Assembly: GCF_001591805.1 (NCBI RefSeq)
Contig: NZ_BCVP01000012.1
Coordinates: 1-64,000, forward strand
Length of the DNA: 64,000 nt
Direction: 5' to 3'
Source of the DNA: Neobacillus novalis NBRC 102450
Lineage (GTDB): Bacteria; Bacillota; Bacilli; Bacillales; Cytobacillaceae
Notes under the pieces: generated by a model
Database searches by the model: none
Seen by the model: only the letters and a program-made list of their open reading frames with translations
Told to the model about the DNA's origin: nothing
Made by a program: the position numbers and the translations under genes
Part shown: positions 1 through 9,369 of the stretch, in pieces
How the letters are laid out: each line of letters starts with the position of its first letter
How positions within the stretch are numbered: the first letter of the stretch is position 1

Positions 1-31
1 GCCGCTGACCAGGGCGCTTGCGCTTTTCTTC
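1..31. repeat. GC-rich sequence at window edge, possible repeat fragment
   Basis: Read on the minus strand this is AAGCGCAAGCGCC followed by CTGGTCAGCGGC, directly downstream of the stop codon of the small YuzL-like gene. It is much richer in GC than its surroundings and contains the small palindrome GCGCTTGCGC. It resembles GC-rich intergenic repeats that I recall from Bacillus genomes, but only an edge is visible, so a terminator stem cut by the window end is equally possible. Confidence 0.25.
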
Positions 32-163
32 TTAGTATCTTTTTTGTTTTTTTCTAGATGACGGTTCTGCTCTTGTGCCTGTTTCGGTTGTTGTTGTTCC
101 TTGACCTTCTACTTGCGCAGAATTAAGCCCGATTGTCGATGCGTCTTTTTTACGCTTTCCCAT
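32..163 (-). CDS. YuzL-like small basic protein
   Basis: This 43-residue protein begins MGKRKKDAS and ends KKQKRY. It is Lys/Arg-rich at both ends with a Thr/Gly-rich middle, which matches the small YuzL family of Bacillaceae as I remember it; its function is unknown. An open frame extends 24 codons further upstream, but I start at the ATG ending at base 163 because a strong GGGGAGGTG ribosome site lies just upstream of it. The divergent ykuS gene begins about 100 bases away, so both promoters must lie between them. Family assignment is by sequence memory only. Confidence 0.6.
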   Translation of the reverse strand: MGKRKKDASTIGLNSAQVEGQGTTTTETGTRAEPSSRKKQKRY

Positions 164-262
164 ATGCACACCTCCCCTATTAGCTTTTGGAAAATTATCT
201 CTTTTATACAGAATATTTACCTTAAACTTTGGCATGATAATCTAGAGGAGGAGGTGTTTTGT

Positions 263-502
263 ATGGCAAAAGTTGGAGTGGAACAATCTCTTACAAATAT
301 TCAGCAGGCATTAAAGGAAAAGGGTTATGATGTGGTCGAACTGAAACACGAAGCAGATGCTCAAAATTGTGATTGCTGTGTTATTACCGGCCTGGATTCT
401 AACATGATGGGAATGCAGGATACCTTCACAAAAGGTTCTGTTATTGATGCAAACGGGATGTCTGCAGATGAAGTATGTCAACAAGTGGAGAGCAGGCTGT
501 AA
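263..502 (+). CDS. ykuS: YkuS family (UPF0180) protein
   Basis: A 79-residue cytosolic protein beginning [10 protein letters not shown], with the conserved stretches [16 protein letters not shown] and GSVIDA of the YkuS/UPF0180 family. Length and whole-protein similarity agree with B. subtilis YkuS. The family has no established biochemical role. The start is the ATG preceded by GAGGAGGAGGTG at 245-256; the longer reading from base 101 has no such site. It is followed at once by a factor-independent terminator, so it is probably monocistronic. Confidence 0.88.
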   Translation: MAKVGVEQSLTNIQQALKEKGYDVVELKHEADAQNCDCCVITGLDSNMMGMQDTFTKGSVIDANGMSADEVCQQVESRL

Positions 503-512
503 TAATTTTTTC

Positions 513-546
513 AAAAGACTAAAGGACCTTCACTTTAGTCTTTTTC
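513..546 (+). terminator. Terminator of ykuS
   Basis: A perfect 12-bp stem AAAAGACTAAAG (513-524) / CTTTAGTCTTTT (533-544) with an 8-base loop lies ten bases after the ykuS stop and ends in a T-run. Confidence 0.85.
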
Positions 547-722
547 TGTGGAAAAAGGGCGGAGCGCCGCATAAACAAATCGCTATAAGCAGTCGAGGTG
601 AAACTATGCATTTCGTACTTTGGATAAGTGAAGCCGAGCTCTGCTCACACCGCCTTTATTATGTTGGTGTACTACTCATATATAATACATTTCCATGCAT
701 GCGTTGGGAGTTGAAACTCATG

Positions 723-1130
723 TTAGTTTTTTCCTTTAATATTCACCTTCGGGCCTTTTTCTGTAAAGGGCTCTTGTTTTTTGTTGGTTCGGCTGTTTTC
801 CTCTTTTTCTTCTTCAGCTAGATTAGGTGTATACTCACTGCCATATGTTGCCCCAATGTTTAATTTGCCTGTTAATTCTTTAATTCCCAGCTGGCCAAAA
901 TTATTATTGAGCTCATATTTATCCACTATTATCTTTTCAATATTAATTTTTTCGATGATAATCGGTGGTTCCTTTGTTTTGATAATCTTTTCTGTCGGAA
1001 TTTGTTCTTGGAAGCTTTGCAGAGTACTTTTTATTTCCATTATATTTATTTCCAAGGAAGACAATTTTTTCTCTAATTCCTTTTCATATTCATTTTTCCG
1101 GAATATAAGGAATAAATTTTTTAATGACAT
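723..1130 (-). CDS. GerPC-like spore germination protein
   Basis: A 135-residue protein with a charged coiled-coil-like N-terminal half (about residues 10-45) and a C-terminal stretch YELNNNFGQL followed by ELTGKLNIGATY. That arrangement recalls GerPC, one of the GerP proteins needed for germinants to cross the spore coat. It is not inside a gerP operon: it lies downstream of an Hsp20 gene and near a short GerPA/PF-like gene. I prefer the ATG at 1130 (MSLKNLF), with AAGGGAG upstream, to the ATG at 1160, which has no clear ribosome site. The assignment rests on motif resemblance alone. Confidence 0.55.
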   Translation of the reverse strand: MSLKNLFLIFRKNEYEKELEKKLSSLEINIMEIKSTLQSFQEQIPTEKIIKTKEPPIIIEKINIEKIIVDKYELNNNFGQLGIKELTGKLNIGATYGSEYTPNLAEEEKEENSRTNKKQEPFTEKGPKVNIKGKN

Positions 1131-1224
1131 GCTCACAAACGCTCCCTTATTTTCTACCATACTTCATTTATATGGGAAAAAACAGCTTAACATGTCCACT
1201 ATAAAAAGGAGACGGTTAATATAG

Positions 1225-1713
1225 CTAATCGATGGGAATGATTTCTCCTTTTTCAATCGTGCGCTGATAACTTACAAACAATAGACCATTCCAAAATTTG
1301 GCGTTAAGCTGATTTGGACGGACGGTATCAGGTATTTTAATTTGACGCTGGAATTCTCCATAAAACCTTTCAGAATAGGTGACTTTAAATTGTGGATGGA
1401 TTGGCAGGGCCTTGCCTTTAATGGTTAGGATATCGCCGTTGAGCCCTAATTCAATATTCTCTTTCTTAACCCCTGGAAGCTCCACTATGACCATTACTTC
1501 ATGTTCGCTTTCTAACACATCGATAATCGGGAATGTCCGCGAATTTTTCTCTTCCCGAATCGACTGCCCATCGCCGCTTGAAAAAGGTGTTTTAAATTGT
1601 TGGTCATTCATAAATTGCTTGGTGAACTCTTGGTCAAATATATTACTCCAGAAATCTCCTCCATGCATATTCTTGGCAACATCCATCCATTGTTTTAATT
1701 TTTCCATATCCAT
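1225..1713 (-). CDS. Hsp20/alpha-crystallin family protein, probably spore-associated
   Basis: The 162-residue protein has a 60-residue N-terminal arm (MDMEKLKQWMDVAK) and an alpha-crystallin domain at about residues 63-150, including VIVELPGVKKENIEL and NGLLFVSY. The C-terminal I-x-I/V-type motif is absent apart from EIIPID. Small heat shock proteins bind unfolding proteins without ATP; in Bacillus several divergent ones (for example CotM and CotP) are spore coat components. A near relative with the same N-terminal arm (LKKWMETAQQ) lies at 46476-46931. AAGGGGGTG precedes the ATG at 1713. Confidence 0.82.
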   Translation of the reverse strand: MDMEKLKQWMDVAKNMHGGDFWSNIFDQEFTKQFMNDQQFKTPFSSGDGQSIREEKNSRTFPIIDVLESEHEVMVIVELPGVKKENIELGLNGDILTIKGKALPIHPQFKVTYSERFYGEFQRQIKIPDTVRPNQLNAKFWNGLLFVSYQRTIEKGEIIPID

Positions 1714-1887
1714 CTATCCACACCCCCTTCGTCCCTTAAAAAGGGTACGTCACAACAAAGTAAAACATTTTTAACTTGCCTACTTCCATCTTACTAAACA
1801 GGTTTGTAATTTAATCCTTTTATTCCGCTTCTTCATAAACGTTCAAGAAACGCATATATTTAAAAGCAAGAAAAAGGAGGAGATGAA

Positions 1888-2145
1888 ATGCCCGCTCCAA
1901 CTCCATATATTAATATTAATATCTTTATGATTAAAATTAATTCCTTTGAAAATGCTTCTGCAGTAAATATCGGTCAAAATCTTTTAGCTGACTGGCATAA
2001 CTATGATAAAAAAAATCAGGGCTTTGGGCAAAATTCAGCAGATAATAGTCATTTTATTGGAACACGAAGCTTCGTTGATGACAGAGATCAAATTGACTCC
2101 CCCGCCTCATTCGACTCACGTCCGCTTAATTTTGAAAAGAAATAA
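1888..2145 (+). CDS. GerPA/GerPF-like small spore protein
   Basis: An 85-residue protein beginning MPAPTPYININIF. It contains KINSFENASAVNIGQNLL, which resembles the short beta-rich GerPA/GerPF pattern (V-x-I-N-S, then V-x-I-G-D/Q), and ends in a polar tail with FVDDRDQIDSP. A strong AAAAAGGAGGAGATG site lies directly upstream of the ATG. Together with the GerPC-like gene 760 bases away it suggests a spore coat or germination role; this is inference from motif and neighbourhood. Confidence 0.55.
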   Translation: MPAPTPYININIFMIKINSFENASAVNIGQNLLADWHNYDKKNQGFGQNSADNSHFIGTRSFVDDRDQIDSPASFDSRPLNFEKK

Positions 2146-2151
2146 GTAAAG

Positions 2152-2186
2152 AAGCCGCGGAAAGAAATTCTTTCCACGGCTTTTTA
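2152..2186. terminator. Bidirectional terminator
   Basis: The stem AGCCGCGGAAAGAA / TTCTTTCCACGGCT with a 2-base loop is followed by TTTTTAAT on the plus strand and AC-rich/T-containing sequence on the minus strand. It separates the convergent GerPA/PF-like and carboxypeptidase genes and overlaps the stop codon of the latter. Confidence 0.8.
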
Positions 2187-3353
2187 ATATTTGCTATTCA
2201 TCTTTTTTCGAATACCGATAAAGATTCCTACAAATGCGATAATCATAAACCCAAAAATAACATTTACCTGTAAAAGCGGTTGTTTACTTTCTTTTTCTAT
2301 TGGTTTTTCTTCCATTTTCTTAGCAGCTACCTTGGGCTTAGGGGGTTCGTTATACTTTAATTGAATCGACTGGATCACTTGGCCATTTTTATTCTCTATC
2401 GACAGTATCCCATTGCTATCCAGGTTTTTAATGCATCCATCGACATTTTCTGTAAAAAGTGTATCGTTTTCTGGATAAAATTCTTTATTATCCGTTTTAA
2501 AAATTTCACCCTGTTTGATTGTCCCATGCTGATAATCCTTAAACCCGTAATCCAACAAAAGAGCTGTGTCCGAATATTTTTCTATTTTTTGCTCAGACTT
2601 CAGAACAACAGCAGTTAACCTTATTTTCCCATTATCGGCAGTCGTGGCCAAGGTTTGTTTTGCTTCGGTTGTATAGCCTGTTTTCCCCCCAGTAATCCCC
2701 TCGTAAGGCAATTCACCTTTCAACATCCGGTGATGGGTGAAAAGCGTTGTTTTCCATGACTGCCCTTCCCACTCAAGTTTTTTTGTTCCGAAAATTTCAG
2801 AAAAAACAGGGTTCTTAATAGCATAATTCGTCATTAATGCTAAGTCCATTGCAGTTGTATAATGATTTTCGTCAAACAATCCATTCGGATTGATGAAATG
2901 GGTATTTTTGACCCCAATCGTTGTTTTTAGATATTCATTAAGATGTTCTGCAAACTGTTCAACAGTACCATCCATATACTCAGCAATCGCCACTGCCGCA
3001 TCATTTCCCGAGTTAATTAGCATCCCTTGGATCAGCTTCTTTAACGGAACCTGTTCCCCTTCATTCAAATATACCCTGGTTCCATCTTGATTTACTGCAT
3101 TAGCACTGACCGTAACGATACTGTCTAAATTCCCTTTTTCAATCGCATAAATAGCGGTTGCGATTTTAGTAGTACTTGCGGGATACATTTTTTCCTCCGC
3201 ATTTTTTGCATAGAGCACAGCACCAGTATCTGAATCTAGCAAGACAGCGCCTTCACTTTTTAGAGCTAATTGCTGATTTTCCGCTGCATTGGCAGTTAAT
3301 TGGTTCGTAAGTAGTAGGAGTACAACTGAGAGAAGAGAAATAAATTTATTCAA
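2184..3353 (-). CDS. D-alanyl-D-alanine carboxypeptidase (penicillin-binding protein 5/DacF type)
   Basis: The 389-residue protein removes the terminal D-Ala from peptidoglycan stem peptides at the outer face of the membrane. It has a signal peptide (residues 1-24, cleaved near ANA-AE) and the three serine-transferase motifs: S60-T-T-K63, S115-G-N117 and K224-T-G226. A beta-rich PBP5 C-terminal domain follows at about 255-340, then a membrane segment (about 363-382) that would anchor the enzyme at its C-terminus. Length and order match class C low-molecular-weight PBPs such as DacF or DacB; the sequence alone does not decide which orthologue. It appears monocistronic. Confidence 0.93.
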   Translation of the reverse strand: MNKFISLLSVVLLLLTNQLTANAAENQQLALKSEGAVLLDSDTGAVLYAKNAEEKMYPASTTKIATAIYAIEKGNLDSIVTVSANAVNQDGTRVYLNEGEQVPLKKLIQGMLINSGNDAAVAIAEYMDGTVEQFAEHLNEYLKTTIGVKNTHFINPNGLFDENHYTTAMDLALMTNYAIKNPVFSEIFGTKKLEWEGQSWKTTLFTHHRMLKGELPYEGITGGKTGYTTEAKQTLATTADNGKIRLTAVVLKSEQKIEKYSDTALLLDYGFKDYQHGTIKQGEIFKTDNKEFYPENDTLFTENVDGCIKNLDSNGILSIENKNGQVIQSIQLKYNEPPKPKVAAKKMEEKPIEKESKQPLLQVNVIFGFMIIAFVGIFIGIRKKMNSKY

Positions 3354-3458
3354 TCTTAAACACCCTTTTACGTTTAATTCCTCTTTGATTTTACCAGATT
3401 TTTTGGAAAAATAAATAGTTTTTTCCTAAAGTTTGGTGCAAAGTGGAAATTATACAGG

Positions 3459-3491
3459 AAAAAAGCCGGTTTAGGAATATTCACAACCGGC
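3459..3491 (-). terminator. Terminator of mprF
   Basis: On the minus strand the stem GCCGGTT (3491-3485) / AACCGGC (3471-3465) is followed by TTTTTT, seven bases after the mprF stop. Confidence 0.8.
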
Positions 3492-3497
3492 GGTAAG

Positions 3498-6026
3498 CTA
3501 AGCTCTTTTTTTCGAAATTAATAACGTAATTTGTGTCATAAGGAGAGGTAAGGATGTTTTACGTCTGTAAGCCAAGTATTTCGGTTCCCATATATTTGTA
3601 TATTTCGCTTTAAATTTTCTCAAGCTTTGAAAGTGGTAAATAAAGTGACCATGCAGGAAAATTTGCGCGGCAATTTTTTCACTTAAGAAGGAAAATCTTG
3701 ATAGTCCCACATTTGCCAGCGGTGCCATTCCCATATTAAATCGGTGATACCCCTGATCCTTTGCCCAATCAATTAAGGAAAGGAACAGAAAATCGATGGT
3801 TCCTGATTCTGCTTCTGGCCTAAGCCTCATTAAATCAACGGAAATGGTTTGATAATCATCATACACAAACATGATGCTCATAAAGCCGATAATTCGATTC
3901 TCACCATCTTTAACAATCGCTATCGGCGCTTTGTTTAAATAGCCCCTATCAAAGAATCCTAATGAAAACCCCTTCTCTTTTCTCCCCTGGAGCCATTCGG
4001 TTGAAACTTCTTCTAGTTCAGCCAAGAACTCATCTGTAAAAGGTGGATGCAACACTTCAAAATAAAATTTTTCACGGTTAAATTTGTTTTTTATCGCACG
4101 CAGACTCTTCATTTTGTTTCCTGAGAGTGAAAAGGTTCTAAGATCGACAAAGGCCTCTTCTCCCAATTTAAAAAAAGCAAAGCCATGTCCGTGTAGATAG
4201 GGAAGCATCGCATCACTGACTTGGTAAAAAACAGGAGTAAATCCGTGTAAGTCAGCAATTTCCTGAAATTCATCGATTGCGTTAGATATTTCTCCCTGCT
4301 CACCAATGGGATCTCCTAGAATAACAAGCTTATCAGCGTATTGCTGGAAAGGGATTAAGACATTTTTCTTGCAATTCCAAAAGATATATTTGTCATGCAA
4401 GAACATCAAATGGGATAAAACCTTTCCTTGATATTTTGTCAAATGGGTTAAGATTTCCTTTTCACGACCCAGCGACTTCTCAAATTTCCATTTTTTGCGG
4501 AAGCTGATTAAATAGCCGGTAAATAGGATTAATGACGCAATAACCAACCCAATAAAGGCACTAGAAAATAAGTCACGGTAATCTACAATCACAAATGGTA
4601 ACAATTTTTCCGGAATCGTTAATTTAGCAATTGGTAAATTTAAATAGCCAATTAAAATGTACATCGAAGTAATAATCAGAATGACTGTGACATCAAAAAT
4701 GGTCTTCCCCCATGTCAGAACATAACTTTCCCGATAGAATTGTCCTTTTGATGTTCTAAGGATTAAGGCTACAATGATTAAAAAAATTGCTTCCTCATAA
4801 TCTATTCCTTTAAAGATTGAGAATAGCGCCGCAAGAATTAAGGCGAACATTGTCAGCTCATATGTCCTTTTGACACTGTATTCAATTCCGCGGGATAAAC
4901 CCAACAGTAAAAATCCAGCCGCCACCGATAATTGGTGGGAAACATTAATAATTGGAAAAGACAATAGTTCCTGGGCTATCTTTAGCCGGGACATGATTCC
5001 TGGAACACTAGCAGATAAAAGCAGAATTAATCCTGATAAAAAAACGAGCATCGTTAAAATGACATGACTTAATCCTTGGATAATTGCTTTAGGTAAATAA
5101 TTCCAGGATTGATTCCACTTGTCCCAATATAGCTTTACAAAAAACACACAGCTGATGATAAAAGGGATGAAATAATAGCCAATTCGATAAATCAATAACA
5201 GGACCAAAACTTTCTCCTCAGGAACTTGTAAATCCTGCATTCCCCAGATAAAAACTAAATCAAACGAACCGAGTCCCCCAGGAATCATACTAATAATACC
5301 GGCACATGCTGCCACAATATAAACAGGAAAAAGATTTTTAAAAGAGATTGGGATGCCCAAAATCCTACTTAAAATATAAATAGCCATAAACACTGCCAGC
5401 CATTCTACTATGGAAACGATAACAAGTTTAATACTAACATTGGCCGTAATCAGGGTCTGATTTTTTTTCGACTTAAACGTATGGATAATTAAAAAAATCG
5501 GCAGATAAAGACCTACACCTAGTACAGCAAAGTAGAGCCACTTTACATCAGCAAACAATGGAAAGTGCCGGAATCCAAGCGTCACAATCCAGGTAAGCGC
5601 TGAAATCCCGGTTAAATAAAAAAGTGAAACCGAGGCAATGTTCCCAAGCAGCCTTCGTTTATCCTGTTCAAGTTTGTGAAAAAAGTAGGTTCTCAGCATA
5701 GCACCAATCAAACCGCCAAAACCGATTAAATTGGAAAAAGAATTAGCTATGAACGATTGTTCTAATAACTCTCTTTTTGGAACCTTTAATTTTAAGATGC
5801 GGACTAAAATAACATCGTAAAACAGCATTGGTAAAACCGCAGCAAAGGTAATCGTTAAAATCAGCAATAAAATCCAGAAGTTCAGTTGATTGATCTCATT
5901 TCTAAGCAACTGGACATTCAAATCTCCGGTAAACTTTTTAATTTCTATGATTGCAAAGATTAATAAAAACAATGGAAAAATAATTTTTGCTGTTTTTATT
6001 ATTTTTTCTTTTCTAATCCCCAACAA
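3498..6026 (-). CDS. mprF: Phosphatidylglycerol lysyltransferase/flippase MprF
   Basis: A bifunctional membrane enzyme that transfers lysine from Lys-tRNA to phosphatidylglycerol and flips the product outward, which lowers surface charge and protects against cationic peptides. The first ~500 residues hold many hydrophobic segments (flippase and synthase-adjacent part). The cytosolic C-terminal ~330 residues are the DUF2156 transferase domain, with GDPIGEQ, FFKLGEEAFVDL, FNREKF and FNMGMAPLANVG. Total length of about 842 agrees with the family. No ATG gives a credible start: AGGTGG at 6037-6032 lies 5 or 8 bases ahead of two adjacent TTG codons (6026 and 6023), so I take a TTG start; the upstream GTG at 6035 overlaps the ribosome site. 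Confidence 0.93.
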   Translation of the reverse strand: MLGIRKEKIIKTAKIIFPLFLLIFAIIEIKKFTGDLNVQLLRNEINQLNFWILLLILTITFAAVLPMLFYDVILVRILKLKVPKRELLEQSFIANSFSNLIGFGGLIGAMLRTYFFHKLEQDKRRLLGNIASVSLFYLTGISALTWIVTLGFRHFPLFADVKWLYFAVLGVGLYLPIFLIIHTFKSKKNQTLITANVSIKLVIVSIVEWLAVFMAIYILSRILGIPISFKNLFPVYIVAACAGIISMIPGGLGSFDLVFIWGMQDLQVPEEKVLVLLLIYRIGYYFIPFIISCVFFVKLYWDKWNQSWNYLPKAIIQGLSHVILTMLVFLSGLILLLSASVPGIMSRLKIAQELLSFPIINVSHQLSVAAGFLLLGLSRGIEYSVKRTYELTMFALILAALFSIFKGIDYEEAIFLIIVALILRTSKGQFYRESYVLTWGKTIFDVTVILIITSMYILIGYLNLPIAKLTIPEKLLPFVIVDYRDLFSSAFIGLVIASLILFTGYLISFRKKWKFEKSLGREKEILTHLTKYQGKVLSHLMFLHDKYIFWNCKKNVLIPFQQYADKLVILGDPIGEQGEISNAIDEFQEIADLHGFTPVFYQVSDAMLPYLHGHGFAFFKLGEEAFVDLRTFSLSGNKMKSLRAIKNKFNREKFYFEVLHPPFTDEFLAELEEVSTEWLQGRKEKGFSLGFFDRGYLNKAPIAIVKDGENRIIGFMSIMFVYDDYQTISVDLMRLRPEAESGTIDFLFLSLIDWAKDQGYHRFNMGMAPLANVGLSRFSFLSEKIAAQIFLHGHFIYHFQSLRKFKAKYTNIWEPKYLAYRRKTSLPLLMTQITLLISKKRA

Positions 6027-6288
6027 AATAACCACCTATTTTTCATTCCTGATATAAATATAAACTTTTCGCCAGGAAAAACAAAGAGATATATTCGTTT
6101 AATAGACAATTCGTTATTTTCATTCTAGACATTTTCTAAGATGTTCAACCGTTGCATTCTTTACAACAAAAATGCTGCGATTCCCTTTACCGCTTATCCT
6201 ATTAAAAAAATATATAAAAAAAGAGACAAGTTTCCTAACCTACTCAGCATAAGTATTAAATAGGACAAATTTATGAGGGGGTTATTGG

Positions 6289-6741
6289 GTGAGATTCTTA
6301 GTCTTAAAAAAAGAAACATTGCTTTTCTTTCTAGCGATAGGAGTTGTCCTTGCAAGTATTTCAGCATGGTTTATGTTAAAAGCAGGTGATTCTGCCGTAT
6401 TTAATCACCAATCAGAGAAGGATACCCGTGAGATTCATATGGTAACAGTAGAATTCAAGACGAAAATGAAAAATGGTAAGGAATTAGAGGTATATCGGTG
6501 GGATCCTGGATCAATCTCTCTAAAACAGGGTGAAAAAGTGAATTTGTTTATTAGTGGGATTAACGGAGAAAAACATCCTTTCTATATTGAAGGCACAAAA
6601 ATAAAAGGAACAGTAAAAAAAGGTGAGGAAACCGTTGTTCCACTTCAATTCGATAAAGCAGGTACTTACCGGATAATTTGTGAGGCACATTCAGATCGAT
6701 CGCATAATGGGCCGATGATTGCTGATATTGTAGTCAATTAA
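6289..6741 (+). CDS. Membrane-anchored cupredoxin-like protein
   Basis: A 150-residue protein with one N-terminal membrane segment (about residues 11-30) and an extracytoplasmic cupredoxin-type beta-barrel. The visible candidate type-1 copper ligands are H96, C131, H134 and M143 (in EKHPFYI, ICEAHSDRSH and GPM), the order found in plastocyanin-like domains. The spacing from H134 to M143 is somewhat long. A redox or copper-handling role at the cell surface is plausible, but no partner gene adjoins it. It starts at GTG behind GAGGGGGTT and ends in its own terminator, so it is monocistronic. Confidence 0.72.
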   Translation: MRFLVLKKETLLFFLAIGVVLASISAWFMLKAGDSAVFNHQSEKDTREIHMVTVEFKTKMKNGKELEVYRWDPGSISLKQGEKVNLFISGINGEKHPFYIEGTKIKGTVKKGEETVVPLQFDKAGTYRIICEAHSDRSHNGPMIADIVVN

Positions 6742-6742
6742 G

Positions 6743-6769
6743 AGCAGGGGCAGTATCCCTGCTTTTTTC
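6743..6769 (+). terminator. Terminator of the cupredoxin gene
   Basis: The stem AGCAGGG (6743-6749) / CCCTGCT (6757-6763) is followed by TTTTT and begins two bases after the stop codon. Confidence 0.85.
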
Positions 6770-7076
6770 ATTGTTCAAAGCCTGCTGTTTCATAGGTTAT
6801 CACTATTAATATGTTAATATTGTCAACTTTTCTTTATATAACAGTTTTCAAAATCAACTGCTTTTATATAGTACAGTTCTCACTCCGTCGAAGAGAAGTT
6901 CATAGAATAGTCACATCCAAACCATTTAAAACCCTTAAACATCAACACTTCACAATATCTTAACAATTATCCCCTAATTTATGCCCCACATTTCAAAACT
7001 AACCTGTTATACTAAGTTTAAGATAAAAATATCTCATCTGTTATATATTTTTTAGAAACTTACGAGGTGAATAATA
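6770..7076 (+). promoter_or_regulatory. Upstream region of pflB with candidate -10 element
   Basis: This AT-rich 307-base stretch has no gene. TATACT at 7008-7013 could be the pflB -10 element; no convincing -35 hexamer stands at the proper distance, which would suit an activator-dependent promoter. I looked for FNR (TGTGA-N6-TCACA) and Rex (TTGTGAA-N-TTCACAA) sites and found only isolated half-sites (TCACA at about 6911 and TTCACA at about 6947). A GAGGTG ribosome site sits just before the ATG. Confidence 0.35.
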
Positions 7077-9302
7077 ATGAAAGAATGGAATGGATTTATT
7101 AACGGGACATGGTCCAAGGAAGTTAACGTTCGCGATTTTATCTTAAAAAACTACACTCCTTTTGAAGGTGACGACTCCTTCTTAGCAGGTCCAACAGACG
7201 CTACAAACAAACTTTGGGAACAAGTAATGGAACTTACCAAGCAGGAACGTGAAAACGGCGGGGTTCTCGATATGGATACGGAAACGGTTTCTACAATTAC
7301 TTCCCATGGACCAGGCTATCTTAATGAAGAATTAGAAAAGGTTGTTGGTGTTCAAACGGATAAACCATTTAATCGTTCGATGCAGCCCTTCGGTGGAGTT
7401 CGGATGGCCAAAGCAGCCTGCGAAGCTTATGGTTACGAATTAAACCCTGAAATCGAAAAAATTTTCACTGAGTTCCGAAAAACGCACAATCAAGGTGTAT
7501 TCGATGCCTATACGGACGAAATGATGCTTGCTCGTAAAGCAGCCATCATTACCGGCCTTCCTGATGCCTATGGCCGTGGCCGGATAATTGGTGATTATCG
7601 TCGTGTTGCATTATACGGTGTCGATTTCTTAATCAAAGAAAAACAAAACGATTATAAAAATACCAGCAACGTTATGACAGAAGATAATATTCGGTTACGC
7701 GAGGAACTCGCTGAACAAATTCGCGCTCTTAAAGAGTTGAAAGAGCTTGGCACCAGCTATGGATTTGATATTTCCCGCCCTGCCGAAACTGCCCAAGAGG
7801 CATTCCAATGGTTATACCTAGGATATTTAGCAGCGATTAAAGAGCAAAACGGAGCTGCAATGAGCCTTGGACGTGTATCTACCTTCCTTGATATTTATAT
7901 CGAAAGAGATGTGCAAAATGGTACAATAACAGAAACGGAAGCACAAGAAATCGTCGACCACTTTATCATGAAACTGCGCCTTGTGAAATTCGCCCGCACA
8001 CCGGATTATAATGAATTATTTAGCGGTGACCCAACATGGGTAACAGAATCAATTGGCGGAATGTCTTTGGACGGACGTGCTCTCGTAACCAAGAACTCAT
8101 ACCGTTTCCTTCATACATTAGATAATTTAGGACCGGCACCAGAACCAAACTTAACCGTTCTATGGTCACCACAGCTACCAGAAAACTTTAAAAAGTACTG
8201 TGCGAATATGTCGATTAAGACAAGTTCCATTCAATACGAAAACGACGATATCATGCGCCCTGAATACGGCGATGATTACGGAATTGCCTGCTGTGTATCC
8301 GCGATGGAAATCGGCAAGCAAATGCAGTTCTTCGGCGCTCGTGCAAACCTTGCCAAAGCCCTTCTCTACGCCATCAACGGCGGTGTCGATGAAAAGTTAA
8401 AGATCCAGGTTGGGCCGCTTTATCAGCCAATCACTGCTGAAGTGTTGAATTATGAAGAAGTCATGGGAAAATTTGATCAAATGATGGAATGGCTTGCAGG
8501 TCTTTACATTAACACTTTGAACGTCATCCATTACATGCACGATAAATACAGCTATGAAAGAATTGAGATGGCTCTGCATGATACAGAAATACTTCGTACA
8601 ATGGCAACAGGAATTGCCGGCTTGAGCGTTGTCGCTGATTCCCTCAGTGCAATAAAATATGGCGAAGTAAAAGTGATTCGTGATGAAAATGGATTGGCTG
8701 TAGATTTTGAAACAGCCGGTGACTACCCTAAATATGGGAACAATGATGATCGTGTTGACAGCATCGCAGTAGAAATTGTTGAAACCTTCATGAAAAAATT
8801 ACGCAAACATGTAACGTATCGTAATTCTGTTCACACGTTATCAGTATTAACCATCACTTCAAACGTGGTGTACGGCAAGAAAACCGGTAATACGCCTGAT
8901 GGCCGCCGCACTGGTGAACCATTTGCACCTGGTGCCAACCCAATGCATGGCCGTGATACGAAAGGAACATTAGCTTCTCTATCTTCTGTTGCAAAGCTTC
9001 CTTACAGCTATGCAATGGATGGTATATCCAATACTTTCTCGATTGTACCAAAAGCATTAGGTAAAGAAGAAGAAACACAAATTCGCAACCTAGTCTCCAT
9101 CTTGGACGGCTATGTCATTAAAACTGGACATCACCTTAACGTAAACGTCTTTAATAGAGAAACATTAATTGATGCAATGGAGCATCCAGAACAATATCCA
9201 CAATTAACGATTCGAGTTTCTGGCTATGCGGTAAACTTTATTAAACTAACAAAAGAACAGCAGCTTGACGTTATCAACCGTACTTTCCATGAATCATTGT
9301 AA
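7077..9302 (+). CDS. pflB: Formate acetyltransferase (pyruvate formate-lyase)
   Basis: A glycyl-radical enzyme that splits pyruvate and CoA into acetyl-CoA and formate under anoxia. The catalytic pair is Cys405-Cys406 (in [11 protein letters not shown]) and the radical-bearing glycine is Gly716 in RVSGYAV, 25 residues from the C-terminus, as in the E. coli enzyme. Length (741) is normal and every key residue is present. The activase gene pflA follows 67 bases later in the same orientation. Presence of pflBA implies mixed-acid fermentation in a facultative anaerobe; B. subtilis 168 itself lacks pfl. Confidence 0.98.
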   Translation: MKEWNGFINGTWSKEVNVRDFILKNYTPFEGDDSFLAGPTDATNKLWEQVMELTKQERENGGVLDMDTETVSTITSHGPGYLNEELEKVVGVQTDKPFNRSMQPFGGVRMAKAACEAYGYELNPEIEKIFTEFRKTHNQGVFDAYTDEMMLARKAAIITGLPDAYGRGRIIGDYRRVALYGVDFLIKEKQNDYKNTSNVMTEDNIRLREELAEQIRALKELKELGTSYGFDISRPAETAQEAFQWLYLGYLAAIKEQNGAAMSLGRVSTFLDIYIERDVQNGTITETEAQEIVDHFIMKLRLVKFARTPDYNELFSGDPTWVTESIGGMSLDGRALVTKNSYRFLHTLDNLGPAPEPNLTVLWSPQLPENFKKYCANMSIKTSSIQYENDDIMRPEYGDDYGIACCVSAMEIGKQMQFFGARANLAKALLYAINGGVDEKLKIQVGPLYQPITAEVLNYEEVMGKFDQMMEWLAGLYINTLNVIHYMHDKYSYERIEMALHDTEILRTMATGIAGLSVVADSLSAIKYGEVKVIRDENGLAVDFETAGDYPKYGNNDDRVDSIAVEIVETFMKKLRKHVTYRNSVHTLSVLTITSNVVYGKKTGNTPDGRRTGEPFAPGANPMHGRDTKGTLASLSSVAKLPYSYAMDGISNTFSIVPKALGKEEETQIRNLVSILDGYVIKTGHHLNVNVFNRETLIDAMEHPEQYPQLTIRVSGYAVNFIKLTKEQQLDVINRTFHESL

Positions 9303-9322
9303 ATTGAAGTTTTGGTAAGGGG

Positions 9323-9360
9323 CCCCTTTCGAGGAGCTCCCTTCCAATAAACGAAAGGGG
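9323..9360 (+). promoter_or_regulatory. Hairpin that can mask the pflA ribosome site
   Basis: Between pflB and pflA, CCCCTTTCG (9323-9331) and CGAAAGGGG (9352-9360) form a perfect 9-bp inverted repeat with a 20-base loop. The 3' arm is the pflA Shine-Dalgarno sequence (AAAGGGG, 9 bases before the ATG). An overlapping perfect palindrome AAGGGGCCCCTT (9317-9328) competes for the 5' arm. No T-run follows, so it is not a terminator; a role in lowering pflA translation relative to pflB is inferred. Confidence 0.6.
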
Positions 9361-9369
9361 AATATCATC

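Noticed and set aside
444-1224. Plus-strand frames 444-821 and 781-1224
   Set aside because: They run through the ykuS terminator or are antisense to the GerPC-like gene, with Phe/Ser/Leu-rich shadow composition.
6770-7076. FNR or Rex box ahead of pflB
   Set aside because: Only half-sites TCACA and TTCACA occur; no palindrome within one or two mismatches.
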